Translations under genes and position numbers: made by a program
Part shown: positions 15,701-24,524 of the stretch, piece by piece
Layout: each line of letters starts with the position of its first letter
Numbering within the stretch: position 1 is the first letter of the stretch
The notes under the pieces: generated by a model
The model's input: the letters and a program-made list of their open reading frames with translations, nothing else
Databases searched by the model: none
Told to the model about the DNA's origin: nothing
Origin: Vibrio pectenicida
GTDB taxonomy: Bacteria; Pseudomonadota; Gammaproteobacteria; Enterobacterales; Vibrionaceae
DNA length: 64,000 bases
Assembly: GCA_024347015.1 (NCBI GenBank)
Contig: AP024890.1
Coordinates: forward strand, 248,001-312,000
Direction: 5' to 3'

Positions 15701-15855
15701 AAGCCATTGCAATTATGGAAGATATGGTAGCGAACAAACATATAGATGGTGACCTTTTCACTTTATTTGTTAAGCAAGGTTTACACATCACTTACGCCGA
15801 ACGTTTTTTAAGCCCAGATCAGATTGACGTAGACAATGGGAATATTAAAACTTAG
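12742..15855 (+). CDS. Membrane HD-GYP phosphodiesterase with periplasmic solute-binding sensor domain
   Basis: About 1037 residues. Order: TM near 12-34; a periplasmic region of Cache-like character to about 265; a family 3 solute-binding (PBPb) domain near 283-530; TM near 580-600; a linker; then HD-GYP. The HD site is AAWLHDCGK (His near 728); GRGYP follows near 944. The HD-GYP core carries a long insertion between the two halves. Such enzymes degrade c-di-GMP to pGpG or GMP (family knowledge), here presumably in response to an amino-acid-like ligand. I prefer ATG 12742 (GGAA eight bases upstream) to a GTG 51 bases earlier. Confidence 0.88.
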   Translation: MPQKKPYKQTFSIRVTIGSLLLLVATLTATLALSIHYHFIYQTLEEHQLAESSSVAKNVSDNMKETDTRMRNIAFTLAQVVEPSNDTQKWLPAFLTTLEATPELYSVFFGTQDDDFYQVINLDVEQTLRSNINAKSDDKWLMVTVKKARNGQRKKTVSFVSNDLKVRKTQETLSGYFPSLRPWYQKAQSGGTIKTEPYIFAQVAVSGQTYATKNNAGTAVIGIDVLLSTLSTILNQTFAQQLSEAYVFRQTGEMLADTNPTFKEKPLPTLPSLPMTEQEKALIKSLSPLRISNQRNWAPIDYSVLGEPRGYAIDMVKMIGQMTGIKWAFSNGLDWSELVNQFNNDKLDALHSLQYHKDGYAQGVYSDPIFTLPFGILVSDTLTDIKDLSAFNDDKVAILSGWSIIPNLKKNYPNIDIIEVNDSFEGLTLLKTGKISGFIDSSAILKHAVHQYFTDGVTVIEDIAPFNQGFETEFHIALNKRYAELLPIINRAIKKVNDTQKDFLLAKWLGNSAATKHRVIPHAVFYDLMASPSQQGSLVNSVTKSGDTYVYLQPVGSSSPSEFLAITLPVSVLHNQVVRQVLYATGISALIMLPMLWLAWLSGSPIIQAIRSLKKETKKIQKRNYKQLQPVKSRIREISQLSDSVEEMANQLQAHEKQQEALLDSIVQLIARAIDDKSPYTAGHCNRVPVIAMMLADAAESSTQGSFEDFRFKGEREKREFQMAAWLHDCGKITVPEYIVDKGTKLEANYNRLHEIRMRFEVIWRDIALKGYMKRHNGEDVDQVLSWVKTQQSRLQEEFTFVASLNTGDRPVSDEDISKLKKIGAQTWCRQFDDTIGLSPVEKDRLSASSTTQTLLKDLPEHKVPRYHPPCYDYGITMQAPEFLSDYGEIYNLSILRGTLTKEDRYRINEHMVSGIKMLESLPFPDDLKQVPRLATTHHETLAGRGYPRQLSEDQLSVKERILAIADIFEALTAADRPYKKAFKLSKAIAIMEDMVANKHIDGDLFTLFVKQGLHITYAERFLSPDQIDVDNGNIKT

Positions 15856-15912
15856 CAGAGACAAAAAATGTGTTTACACAACTGCGCAAAGTTCCAATAA
15901 AAGCTAATCTAG

Positions 15913-16566
15913 CTAGGGCTGATGATTTTCCAGTTTAGTTAACCTTTCATCAATCTCTTTTATTGATTCAAGTAGCACGGCAATCATTCCTTTATAATCA
16001 ACTTGCAGGTAACCTGATTCAGAATGGGTGTTGATAAGCTCTGGATACCATTGCTCAACTTCTTGGGCAACAAAGCCGAGTTCTGGGTTGTTTTTTTGAA
16101 AAATATAGTTGTATCGATAACCATTAATCGCTCTGACCGCTTCTAATGTAGAAGTAATACGCTCTATATTTTCTTTCAAATGAACATCACTAAAGCGAAG
16201 AAAAACATGATCAATAAGATTATGATAAGAACGCTTACCTGGGGCAAAGTAAGAACGTTCACCATCCGTCACATAAAACACTTTCCAAGTTGAAAAATGC
16301 CCTTCTGCAGGCTGTGGTACTGTTCCCTCAGGGCAAAATCCATCAAGAGAGTGATATACACTTTCTGAAATAGGAATAAACACAAAATAGCTATTTTCCC
16401 AAGGCTGCTCTTGAGTTTTTAACGGCCAATTAAATGTTTGTTTATTATCCGACCATTCCCAATCATCTTGTTGTTGATCATAACAAAAAATATTAAATTC
16501 TTTCGCCAAGCTCGGTAGCGAAAATAATACTAAGCCTAAGTAAAGTAATACAACATGTTGTTTCAT
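15913..16566 (-). CDS. Secreted protein with a C-terminal peptidase S74 (intramolecular chaperone) domain
   Basis: 217 residues. A signal peptide (cleavage near SLA, residue 21) is followed by a short Trp/Tyr-rich domain (22-120) with Cys28 and Cys78, which could form a disulfide. The C-terminal part is a peptidase S74 domain: FSDVHLKENI with the Ser126-Lys131 dyad, then ELGFVAQEVEQWYPEL, VDYKGMIAVLLESIKE and a coiled-coil end. S74 domains normally trimerise and cleave themselves from phage tail fibres and spikes (family knowledge). Finding one on a small Sec-exported protein without an obvious fibre is unusual. A terminator is not obvious between it and the convergent HD-GYP gene. Confidence 0.85.
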   Translation of the reverse strand: MKQHVVLLYLGLVLFSLPSLAKEFNIFCYDQQQDDWEWSDNKQTFNWPLKTQEQPWENSYFVFIPISESVYHSLDGFCPEGTVPQPAEGHFSTWKVFYVTDGERSYFAPGKRSYHNLIDHVFLRFSDVHLKENIERITSTLEAVRAINGYRYNYIFQKNNPELGFVAQEVEQWYPELINTHSESGYLQVDYKGMIAVLLESIKEIDERLTKLENHQP

Positions 16567-16845
16567 TATAAATAACCCTCCGTGGTTTTAAATTGTGCAG
16601 AGTATCTTTTAACAACAAATTTGAAACAAGCTGAAATGGTTAATTATTGATCATAGCGCAAATGTTAAACAGATTTTTGATTTAAACTCAATGTCTTAAC
16701 GCCATTTCTTACAGCACGTTATTTAAACAATGCTATATGTTTACTTGCAATTTAATCAGATCAAACCTACCTCACATACCCGAATAAGAAACCTCTTTAG
16801 AATGACGTCACTATCGCAACAACTCACTTTCAAGGAGTGAAAGTA

Positions 16846-18279
16846 ATGGCTATACAATGGTCAGCCTTAATCGCCCTCTTGTTATTCCCTTTTAACTCTT
16901 TTGCAACCGTCAACACGCAGCAAGTACTCCCATTAACACAGTCTTATGTAGGCTACGCGTCCCTACTCATTTTTGTTAGTGCCTACATATTGGTCATGCT
17001 TGAAGAATATCTTTCATTAAGAAAGTCCAAACCTGTTTTACTCGCTGCTGGTCTTATATGGGCAATGATAGGATATGTCTATTCACAATATGGGCAAATA
17101 GAAATCGCAAAGTCTGCACTCGAACATAATCTGTTAGAGTATGCAGAGCTACTGCTATTTCTATTAGTAGCAATGACCTATATAAGTGCGATGGAAGAAC
17201 GGAAGATATTCGATTCACTTCAAGCTTGGATGGTAAGTAAAGGTTTTAATTACAAATCACTCTTTTGGCTTACAGGAATTCTGGCCTTTTTCATTTCTCC
17301 AATTGCAGATAACCTCACCACAGCATTACTTATGTGCGCTGTAGTGATGAAAGTAGGGGGCAACAACCCCAAGTTCATCAATCTTGCATGTATAAATATT
17401 GTTGTCGCGGCCAATGCAGGCGGAGCTTTCAGTCCATTTGGTGATATAACAACGCTAATGGTTTGGCAAGCTGGTCATGTGTCCTTTTCTGAGTTTGTGC
17501 CACTTTTTCTCCCATCTGTTGCAAATTACTTAGTTCCAGCGGCGATAATGTCATTATTTGTGCCAAACACAGCCCCAAATACCATTCACCAACATGTTGA
17601 GCTAAAACGCGGAGCTCGCCGAATAGTGGCCTTATTTATTATCACTATTGCCACCGCCGTCGCATTTCATGCCGTGCTGCACTTCCCTCCAGTCATCGGC
17701 ATGATGATGGGACTTGCATACTTACAATTCTTCGGTTTTTTCTTACGCAAAACTCTTAAATCGTCATTACATAAAAAAGCAGCTATCGCCATTGCAAAGG
17801 GTGACGATCACGCTTTAAAACGTCTAGGTTCTGTTGTTCCATTTGATGTGTTTCGCCGCGTTTCTCATGCCGAATGGGATACGCTGTTGTTCTTTTATGG
17901 GGTAGTTATGTGTGTAGGAGGCCTGAGTTTACTTGGCTATTTAGGGTTAGTGTCTGAAGTTATGTATTCACAATGGAACCCTATTTTAGCTAATATCATA
18001 GTAGGAATACTGTCTGCAATTGTCGATAACATACCCGTTATGTTTGCTGTTCTCACTATGGAGCCATCGATGTCTATGGGAAACTGGTTGCTTGTTACTC
18101 TTACCGCGGGCGTAGGTGGAAGTCTGTTGTCAATAGGCTCTGCGGCAGGTGTCGCTTTAATGGGTGCAGCTCATGGCAAATATACGTTTTTTGGCCACCT
18201 AAAATGGGCTCCCGTTATCGCCATCGGTTATGTGGTAAGTATAGGATTGCACCTTATACTTAACGCATCTTTATTCTAG
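16846..18279 (+). CDS. nhaD: Na+/H+ antiporter NhaD
   Basis: 477 residues with about a dozen membrane segments and an N-terminal signal-like helix ending at NSFA. Family features: FISPIADNLTTALLMC, NAGGAFSPFGDITTLM and IVDNIPVMFAVL, the conserved Asp/Asn/Thr-rich half-helices of the NhaD ion-transporter superfamily. It exports Na+ (or Li+) in exchange for protons at alkaline pH (family knowledge). ATG 16846 has AAGGAG eight bases upstream; the GTG at 16837 overlaps that site. A hairpin follows the stop. Confidence 0.93.
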   Translation: MAIQWSALIALLLFPFNSFATVNTQQVLPLTQSYVGYASLLIFVSAYILVMLEEYLSLRKSKPVLLAAGLIWAMIGYVYSQYGQIEIAKSALEHNLLEYAELLLFLLVAMTYISAMEERKIFDSLQAWMVSKGFNYKSLFWLTGILAFFISPIADNLTTALLMCAVVMKVGGNNPKFINLACINIVVAANAGGAFSPFGDITTLMVWQAGHVSFSEFVPLFLPSVANYLVPAAIMSLFVPNTAPNTIHQHVELKRGARRIVALFIITIATAVAFHAVLHFPPVIGMMMGLAYLQFFGFFLRKTLKSSLHKKAAIAIAKGDDHALKRLGSVVPFDVFRRVSHAEWDTLLFFYGVVMCVGGLSLLGYLGLVSEVMYSQWNPILANIIVGILSAIVDNIPVMFAVLTMEPSMSMGNWLLVTLTAGVGGSLLSIGSAAGVALMGAAHGKYTFFGHLKWAPVIAIGYVVSIGLHLILNASLF

Positions 18280-18327
18280 GAAACTCAAAAATATTCTCAA
18301 GTGGTCCAACTCACTATACCACTATAA

Positions 18328-18346
18328 GGGCAGCTAATTGCTGCCC
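18328..18346. terminator. Hairpin between nhaD and the lipoprotein gene
   Basis: A 7-bp GC-rich perfect stem (GGGCAGC/GCTGCCC) with the loop TAATT between convergent genes; no strong T-run on the plus strand. Confidence 0.65.
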
Positions 18347-18364
18347 GATGATAATAGGTACTTA

Positions 18365-18730
18365 TTATTCAAGACGCCTCTGCCAAACACTGGCCAACTG
18401 ATATTTTGCACAAATACTGCAAGTCAAAGCTTCATTGTCCCCGTGAATACGCATCACAATGTCTTCTCTTTTTTCTAAAGAACTGTTTCTCATTGTGATT
18501 GTTAAGTAATTATCTTCAACAGAAAATGACTTGGATATATCAGGCGATCCAACTTTACTAATCGTTACTTTGGCATCTTTGAACATCAGCAAATCTTGGG
18601 TATATAAGTTTTCATATACCCCCTCAAACTCATAAGTTTGTTTGTTTATCATTCGATTGAGATTATCTTCAAAGCACCCTTGCAACATCAAGGCTAGTAG
18701 TACGAAAATAATCCTATATTCTAACCGCAT
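18365..18730 (-). CDS. Small lipoprotein coupled to the alkylation-repair operon
   Basis: 121 residues with a type II signal: hydrophobic helix 7-18 and a lipobox ending LQGC (Cys19). The mature part is short, probably beta-rich, with a CSIC pair near residue 95. I do not recognise a family. Its ATG shares a base with the TAA stop of ogt (TAATG), so it is translated by coupling to the repair genes. Its link to DNA repair is only positional. Confidence 0.7.
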   Translation of the reverse strand: MRLEYRIIFVLLALMLQGCFEDNLNRMINKQTYEFEGVYENLYTQDLLMFKDAKVTISKVGSPDISKSFSVEDNYLTITMRNSSLEKREDIVMRIHGDNEALTCSICAKYQLASVWQRRLE

Positions 18731-19212
18731 TAATCAGGTTCCCAGTGCTCCAATTTTAATAACGCCGCTTTTCTTTCTAAGCCACCCGCATACCCTGTTA
18801 GCTTGCCTTTTTTACCAATAACTCGGTGGCAAGGCACAATTACTGAAATAGGGTTTTTACCATTTGCCAATCCGACGGCTCTAACTGCTCTTGGATTACC
18901 GATTGCTTCAGCAAGCTTTTGATAACTCCATGTTTCTCCAAAAGGGATAGTCGTTAATTCTTGCCATACTTGTTGCTGAAATACAGTTCCTCTAACAGCA
19001 AGTGGCAATTCAAACGTTTGTCTACCCTGAAAAAAATATTCCTTTAACTGTCTGATTGTTAAAATAAGTATAGGATGCTTTGGATCTTTTTTGCCTAACT
19101 CTTGCGGTTGTGTGGTCTGAGTCTCAAACCAAGCACCCAATAAACCAAGGTCATTCGCTTGGACGGTCATTTGGCCTAAGGGAGATTCAAAAGTCGTGTA
19201 AAACTGGTTCAT
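18730..19212 (-). CDS. ogt: Methylated-DNA-protein-cysteine methyltransferase
   Basis: 160 residues. The active site PCHRV (Cys128) and the HTH-like NPRAVRAVGLANGKNP segment are typical of O6-alkylguanine-DNA alkyltransferases, which move the alkyl group to the Cys in a suicide reaction (family knowledge). I start at ATG 19212: GGAG lies six bases upstream, and the ATG overlaps the TGA stop of the upstream Ada/AlkA-type gene (ATGA). Upstream in-frame starts give a poor N-terminus. The order with the upstream gene suggests an inducible alkylation-damage operon. Confidence 0.94.
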   Translation of the reverse strand: MNQFYTTFESPLGQMTVQANDLGLLGAWFETQTTQPQELGKKDPKHPILILTIRQLKEYFFQGRQTFELPLAVRGTVFQQQVWQELTTIPFGETWSYQKLAEAIGNPRAVRAVGLANGKNPISVIVPCHRVIGKKGKLTGYAGGLERKAALLKLEHWEPD

Positions 19213-20573
19213 GCATGACTCCAACAATGAAATGTGGCGTAGCTCCCCCACGGAGCAACACTATCAGAGCTGAGTTCAGGAAACTGTTTCAGTACTTTTT
19301 TCACAATTAAATCTCCTTCAAGAAAACAGTTAGGATTTGAGGCTCCTCGCAATTTGGCATAGTTAATACTCCAAGGCCCAATACCCTTAATATCCAGCCA
19401 TGTATCACACTCTGCTTCGGGATATTCTTGCACATATTCGGCAAACCTGATCAAAGTCTGTTTCCGGCTTTGCGGCATACGCAAAAAAGACACATCGGCT
19501 TGACCCACTTCTTGTGGCGTCGGAAAGTGAGTCACTTTTTGGGGTTGTAAATGACGCACCAGCAAGTTGAGTTGCCCTATAGCAGCCTTAATTGACACTT
19601 GTTGGCCCAAAATTGCACGTACACCAGCTTCCCAAGTACTCAAAACGCCTGGAATTCGGATACCGCTTCTCTTGATTAACTTTGGGCTTAGGTGGTTAAA
19701 AACATTTTCAATCGCTAGGATATCACTATCGAGATCGAACATCCTCCTTAGCAGATTAACCATGGCTTGAAGCTGAAGATGATCAGATAACTCAAACTCA
19801 ACTCGCATTATTCCAGTCCGAATAGGATAAATAGAAAAAGTACCTGATGCACCATTAATGATAAACCTTCGCTGGTAACGATTTTTATATACACGCTCCA
19901 AACCCTCAATCGCTCTTAACCGATAGAATTCAAGCATATGTTGCCAATCTAACGGCCCATTATATGTCAAATCAATATAGTTGGTTTCAAGTTGTAGTTG
20001 GCCTTGCTTCTGACGCATCAGGGTAGGGGTGAGCTTCATAACTTGTTTAAATGCATCATTAAAACGGCGCACACTTGCAAAGCCGCTGGCAAAAGCAACA
20101 TCGGTTATAGACATTGAACTAGAATGGAGCAACTGCTTAGCGAACATCAATTGATGGTACAAAGCATATTGTTTCGGAGGCATACCTAGATAGCGTTGAA
20201 ACAAGTGACGTAAATACCTGTCACTTATTCCTAATTTTTGCGATAAGTCACTAAGACTACCGGACTGAAGCACACCTTGATCAATAAGTTTGACAGCACG
20301 CAAAAAAGTAGTTTCCACTCCTTTCCATGCCCATGAGTTTGGTGCACTGTCTGGTCTGCACCGCAAGCATGGCCGATATCCTGCCTTTAGCGCCTGCGCT
20401 TTATCAAAAAAGTACTCGACATTTTCTTCTTTAGGTAAATTTGCTGGACAGATAGGTCTACAAAAAATGCCTGTTGTTTTTACAGCCACGTAAAACAGAC
20501 CATCAAAACGTGCATCTCTTGCTTTACGAGCATTTTGACATTCTTGCAAGGAGACTTGTGATATTAAGTGCAT
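19209..20573 (-). CDS. Ada-AlkA fusion: methylphosphotriester sensor, AraC HTH and 3-methyladenine glycosylase
   Basis: 454 residues in three parts. The Ada zinc domain (1-80) has Cys38, Cys42, Cys69 and Cys72; Cys38 would accept methyl from phosphotriesters. An AraC-type double HTH covers about 95-190. The rest is AlkA-like: an N-terminal beta domain (200-290), then the glycosylase with ILGQQVS, the helix-hairpin-helix LDIKGIGPWSINYAKLRG (393-410) and the catalytic Asp421 in EGDL. It should sense alkylation, activate its own operon and excise alkylated bases (family knowledge plus inference). It lacks the Ada C-terminal O6 domain; the next gene, ogt, supplies that activity. Confidence 0.93.
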   Translation of the reverse strand: MHLISQVSLQECQNARKARDARFDGLFYVAVKTTGIFCRPICPANLPKEENVEYFFDKAQALKAGYRPCLRCRPDSAPNSWAWKGVETTFLRAVKLIDQGVLQSGSLSDLSQKLGISDRYLRHLFQRYLGMPPKQYALYHQLMFAKQLLHSSSMSITDVAFASGFASVRRFNDAFKQVMKLTPTLMRQKQGQLQLETNYIDLTYNGPLDWQHMLEFYRLRAIEGLERVYKNRYQRRFIINGASGTFSIYPIRTGIMRVEFELSDHLQLQAMVNLLRRMFDLDSDILAIENVFNHLSPKLIKRSGIRIPGVLSTWEAGVRAILGQQVSIKAAIGQLNLLVRHLQPQKVTHFPTPQEVGQADVSFLRMPQSRKQTLIRFAEYVQEYPEAECDTWLDIKGIGPWSINYAKLRGASNPNCFLEGDLIVKKVLKQFPELSSDSVAPWGSYATFHCWSHA

Positions 20574-20739
20574 AAAAACTCTTCAATTCTTCAGCTTTGA
20601 GCTCTTATATAAAGTTTAACTACCTAAGAATAGAATACTAGCCATTTTCGGAACCGAATCGAATTTGCTATTGGTTTAAACTCATCTAGAGTTACAATGG
20701 AAAATAAAATAAAATAAAACAAATATAAGGACGTTGGCT

Positions 20740-20943
20740 ATGAACTTACACACGTGCACTATTGTGCTCAAAGATAACCATAAACTCACCTACCATAATG
20801 TTGAAAAAAGCCTAGAAATAATAGAAGTACACGGCACCTCTGGCATTAGTAATATATTGATCGATGCTACTGATGGGCAAACTATACGCTCTTACTACGA
20901 CCTATCGGTGGAAGAGTCTATTGAGAGTCTGATGGATTTATAA
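20740..20943 (+). CDS. Small hypothetical protein (67 residues)
   Basis: A short acidic soluble protein (MNLHTCTIVLKDNHK...) with no family I can name. ATG 20740 follows AAGGACG at good spacing, and a strong terminator directly after the stop supports a monocistronic real gene. Predicted pattern is beta strands followed by a C-terminal helix (EESIESLMDL). Confidence 0.65.
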   Translation: MNLHTCTIVLKDNHKLTYHNVEKSLEIIEVHGTSGISNILIDATDGQTIRSYYDLSVEESIESLMDL

Positions 20944-20961
20944 TCCTTCTTCAAAAATAGC

Positions 20962-20991
20962 AATAGGCCTGTTTTAGCAGGCCTATTTTTT
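20962..20991 (+). terminator. Rho-independent terminator
   Basis: A 10-bp perfect stem (20962-20971 with 20978-20987), a six-base loop and a T-run to 20991. It serves the small gene at 20740 and may also serve the convergent GNAT gene. Confidence 0.88.
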
Positions 20992-21007
20992 ATCTATTCT
21001 ATCAAAA

Positions 21008-21499
21008 CTACAAATGCTTGAGCATCCATACATCACAGCTGTCATGCAAGGTCCCAGCTAGAGGAGAGTTAAGGTGTTCAAAGCCCAGACTTTCATAAAG
21101 TTTAACAGCTTCGGACATATTCGATAAAGTATCTAGGTAACACTGTTCAAAACCTTGCTGCTGGGCAAATTCAAGGCACTTTAGAGACAACTTTTTTCCG
21201 AGTCCTAACCCACGGCTCTCTTTCAGCAAAAAAAGCTTTTTTAGCTCACTTATTTTCCCATCAGCGGTGAAGGGAGCAATACCACAACCGCCTACGATCT
21301 TATTATCCAGAAGAGCGACCAAATACAAGGAATTTTTCTCCAGCGAATAATATTGGCTCATATTTTCGACTTCAGCATCTGACGGTCCAAAACCTTCTCC
21401 AACAGCACCATACTCTTTGCCAACTTGTTTTATGATCTGGCATATCTTCGAATCATGCTCGGGGGTAATTTGGATAATGCTTAACCTTTGATCACTCAT
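21008..21499 (-). CDS. GNAT family N-acetyltransferase
   Basis: 163 residues with the acetyl-CoA binding motif A (LFLLKESRGLGLGKKLS, i.e. R/Q-x-x-G-x-G/A) and motif B end (KLYESLGFEHL). GNAT enzymes acetylate amines of small molecules or proteins (family knowledge); the substrate cannot be told. The start codon is ATG 21499. The gene is alone between convergent and divergent neighbours. Confidence 0.88.
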   Translation of the reverse strand: MSDQRLSIIQITPEHDSKICQIIKQVGKEYGAVGEGFGPSDAEVENMSQYYSLEKNSLYLVALLDNKIVGGCGIAPFTADGKISELKKLFLLKESRGLGLGKKLSLKCLEFAQQQGFEQCYLDTLSNMSEAVKLYESLGFEHLNSPLAGTLHDSCDVWMLKHL

Positions 21500-21623
21500 A
21501 TTTACTTCCTGAAAACGAGAATAAAGGCCAATAAAAATAATACAAACCTTGATTCATATCAAGAAGATAAAGAGATCCGAACAAGCACAATCAATACCAT
21601 TAGGAAAATTCATCACAATGGGA

Positions 21624-21980
21624 TTAAAAAGGTTTTGGGGCGTAGCCTGTCATCACGCTTAGCTCTAGAAACTTACCCAGCTTCGTCATTGGGTGTACCA
21701 CAATTAAGCCTTTGACGGACTTCTTTAGCTTTCCAATATCAGCCTGCTCCGCCTTGGTAATCTCACGTGAAAAGGCCATCGCTTTAAGCGTTTTACGTTC
21801 CTTGCTCAAATCATAAGTTTGCTTACTTCTGAAGGCATGAATTTTTTTATTGAGTTTATCTATTTCATCAGTAAATTTAGTCACCATTTCTTGGTCACCA
21901 CGAGTTCTCGCTGAGTCCAACTTGCGCTGGCATTTATCGACGCGATTATTAAGATCTTGAATTTCTTGCGTAGTACTCAT
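21624..21980 (-). CDS. yibL: YibL family ribosome-associated protein
   Basis: 118 residues. The C-terminal half (ITKAEQADIGKLKKSVKG, then LIVVHPMTKLG) is the signature of YibL (DUF2810); the N-terminal half is a coiled coil of charged helices (DLNNRVDKCQRKL...). E. coli YibL associates with ribosomes; its precise role is unknown (established knowledge). Length matches the family. Confidence 0.9.
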   Translation of the reverse strand: MSTTQEIQDLNNRVDKCQRKLDSARTRGDQEMVTKFTDEIDKLNKKIHAFRSKQTYDLSKERKTLKAMAFSREITKAEQADIGKLKKSVKGLIVVHPMTKLGKFLELSVMTGYAPKPF

Positions 21981-22525
21981 TATGTCATGTTCTCAGAAAA
22001 AAGGTTAGTGAGTCTAACATAATTAGGAAGTGCTGTATTGCCAAACAATCAACCACATATCAGCTTGACACAAACACAGTAGCGCACGAGGTATGAGCCA
22101 ATAACGCCATAAAAAGAGACTTACGACCTGCTTGAAAACTTCATCTAAAAACAAGACGTAATACATTTGGCTACCAGCCTCGTAATACACTCATCTGTCC
22201 AGTCAAATTCAAGCGCTATTTATAGCGCGATATAATTTGCACGCTACCCATGACTAATATATTGACATAAAAGATAAAAATTGGAGCTTACTCATGCAAC
22301 CTAGAACAATCCATTCCTATACATTTAAAACTAAAAACTAAATTATCAATAAATATGTGCCTATACCCACATATTGTCTAATCTTAATGTAGCAGCGGTT
22401 GACTCAGGATCCGCCCCCTATATTGTTTAGTCTTTGTTAGGCATGCTCTCCTGGGTTCAACTATTTATAACTGGAACTGGCACTGACACTGGCGCCCTAA
22501 GAACTACTAAAAACAGGATGTATGT
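21981..22525. other. Intergenic region with a short palindrome and a possible 15-codon leader
   Basis: About 545 bases. A 7-bp stem with a two-base loop (22213-22228, GCGCTAT/ATAGCGC) is followed at once by TATAAT (22231-22236), which looks like a promoter with an operator. Downstream, GGAG precedes ATG 22294 of a 15-codon frame ending at 22341. A small transcript or leader peptide is possible but unproven; no riboswitch consensus was found before the chemoreceptor. Confidence 0.35.
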
Positions 22526-24187
22526 ATGAGCCTTACAATTCGAAGCCGCCTATACATTTTGGCACTTGCTCCTTTACTCATCATTGCACTGGGCATGCTT
22601 GGATTTACCTACATAAAAACCAACGAGCTTAACGCTCAGCAGATTGAAGTTACTCGAAGTAATATGATGGACATGAAGAAAGAGGAGCTTAAACACTATC
22701 TTCAAATGGCACAGTCTGCGGTACAACCTTTACTTGATAAAGGTGCAAGTCTCGAAGAAGCCTCCCCTATTCTTAGGGCCCTGAAATACGGTAAAACAGG
22801 CTACATGTTTGGTTACGACTCTAAAGGTATCAGAAAAATTCAAGGCAGCAGTACCGCAGGTATTGGTAATAATTATTGGGATTTGAAGGATAAGAAAGGT
22901 AACTATCTTATTCGTGATCTTATCCGTAACTCGAAATCTGGAGATTTCACCACCTATTATTTCCCCAAGCCTGGTGAAAAAGAAGCCTTACCTAAACTCG
23001 CTTATTCTATTTTTATTTCAGAGTGGGATCTCATGCTAGGGACTGGTTTCTACACTGATGATATTGACGAGCTTGTTGCAGAAATGGAAAGCTCATCCAA
23101 CGAGGCACTGCAAGAAACGCTGTCTGCTATCATCCTATTCTGTATTATTATTGCAGCTATTGTTGCGGTATTTTCTGTCGGAGTAAATCGCACTATTCTT
23201 AAGCCTCTTGAACTATTTGATGCATCTATAAGCTCATTTGCCAGTGGCGATGCCGACCTAACAGCGCGTATGGATAGTTTTAAAGCGCCGGAGTTTTCAC
23301 AACTGAGTACCAACTTTAATGCCTTTGTCGCTAGCCTACAAACTATAATCCGCAGTGTCAGCGAAGTCGGTCAGCAGGTGGTATCTGAAACAACCAATAT
23401 GACTGGACGTGCGGCAAAAGTCGATGAAATCGCGTCAGGGCAGCGACAGGAAACAGAACAAGTCGCTACAGCAATGACTGAGATGACAACGACCGCATCA
23501 GAAATTTCCAACAATGCCAGTCAAGCAGCGGATTCAGCTAAAGAAGCGGATGATAATGCAAAGAATGCTCAAAGTATTGTCAATTCAGCAGCGCAGTCGG
23601 TAGAAGCACTTGCAGAAGAAGTTTCACAAGCCAACGGTGTCATCTCTCGCCTTGAAAGTGACGTTCAAAACATATCGTCTTCTCTAGAAGTCATTCAAGA
23701 CATTGCTGAACAGACCAATCTATTAGCACTCAATGCTGCTATCGAGGCTGCTAGAGCAGGTGAGCAAGGCCGCGGGTTTGCCGTGGTAGCTGATGAAGTT
23801 CGTAAATTGGCAAGTCGAACTCAAGACAGCACTGGCGAAATTCACCAAATGATTGAGCAGTTGAAATCTGCTTCTGATGACGCTGTTAAGGCGATGGAAT
23901 CAAGCCGAAAACGCGGTGCAAGCACGGTTGAAGAAGCCAATGCTGCAGCCAGAGCATTAGTCAAGATTCAGGAATCCATCGGCACCATTATGGATATGAA
24001 CTCTCTCATTGCCACAGCAACGGAAGAACAAAGCATTGTGGGTCAGGAAATTTCTGAACGTATCGTGGTTATTTCCGACCAAAGCTCTCAATCTGCCGAA
24101 CTAGCGAATGAAAATAAAGCAGGTAGCCAAGGGCTAAACCATAGAGCTAATGAACTCTATGACTTAGTGGGCAGGTTTAAAGTCTAA
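22526..24187 (+). CDS. Methyl-accepting chemotaxis protein with a single Cache sensor
   Basis: 553 residues: TM1 about 9-29; a periplasmic sCache_2-type domain (about 30-190, with [16 protein letters not shown] and [15 protein letters not shown]); TM2 about 195-215; HAMP; and the signalling hairpin with its conserved tip ([19 protein letters not shown]). Such domains often bind small carboxylates (family knowledge). The receptor controls CheA and so swimming direction. The gene is monocistronic with a terminator just after it. Confidence 0.94.
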   Translation: MSLTIRSRLYILALAPLLIIALGMLGFTYIKTNELNAQQIEVTRSNMMDMKKEELKHYLQMAQSAVQPLLDKGASLEEASPILRALKYGKTGYMFGYDSKGIRKIQGSSTAGIGNNYWDLKDKKGNYLIRDLIRNSKSGDFTTYYFPKPGEKEALPKLAYSIFISEWDLMLGTGFYTDDIDELVAEMESSSNEALQETLSAIILFCIIIAAIVAVFSVGVNRTILKPLELFDASISSFASGDADLTARMDSFKAPEFSQLSTNFNAFVASLQTIIRSVSEVGQQVVSETTNMTGRAAKVDEIASGQRQETEQVATAMTEMTTTASEISNNASQAADSAKEADDNAKNAQSIVNSAAQSVEALAEEVSQANGVISRLESDVQNISSSLEVIQDIAEQTNLLALNAAIEAARAGEQGRGFAVVADEVRKLASRTQDSTGEIHQMIEQLKSASDDAVKAMESSRKRGASTVEEANAAARALVKIQESIGTIMDMNSLIATATEEQSIVGQEISERIVVISDQSSQSAELANENKAGSQGLNHRANELYDLVGRFKV

Positions 24188-24196
24188 AAACTCCTT

Positions 24197-24222
24197 GGCC
24201 CGCCATTTAAGCGGGCCTTTTT
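24197..24222 (+). terminator. Rho-independent terminator of the chemoreceptor gene
   Basis: GGCCCGC (24197-24203) pairs with GCGGGCC (24211-24217), followed by five T. Confidence 0.92.
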
Positions 24223-24362
24223 ACATTACCTCTCTCGCCACTCAAATCACCTAGCACGTCCCCCGCAAGCTATAGAGCAAAAACTCTCATTATTGAAGTG
24301 CGTTCCAATAGTCACGTAACTGCAAATTTTTTTTCACCAATTTCCATGAATCACACGCAAAG

Positions 24363-24385
24363 TTATTGACTAATTAATACAATTA
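24363..24385. promoter_or_regulatory. Possible LuxR/HapR-type quorum-sensing site before the exoprotease
   Basis: TTATTGACTAATTAATACAATT shares a perfect left half-site (TTATTGA) and a degenerate right half with the Vibrio LuxR/HapR consensus. Exoproteases are classical targets of that regulon (established knowledge). The match is partial, so this is only a candidate. Confidence 0.3.
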
Positions 24386-24524
24386 AACACCCCGATTTTA
24401 CCATGTGTGTAATTTGTGTGTAAGTTGTAGATAGGTTTCTCAGAAGCCACAAAATATATCAATTGCTTGATGTTTGTCGTAGGCCATGTTCAACAATATC
24501 TTTTACTATTCAAAGGAAAATAAC

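Noticed and set aside
22400..22525. c-di-GMP riboswitch before the chemoreceptor
   Set aside because: The conserved GEMM strings (for example the CGCAAAGCC-type core) are absent.
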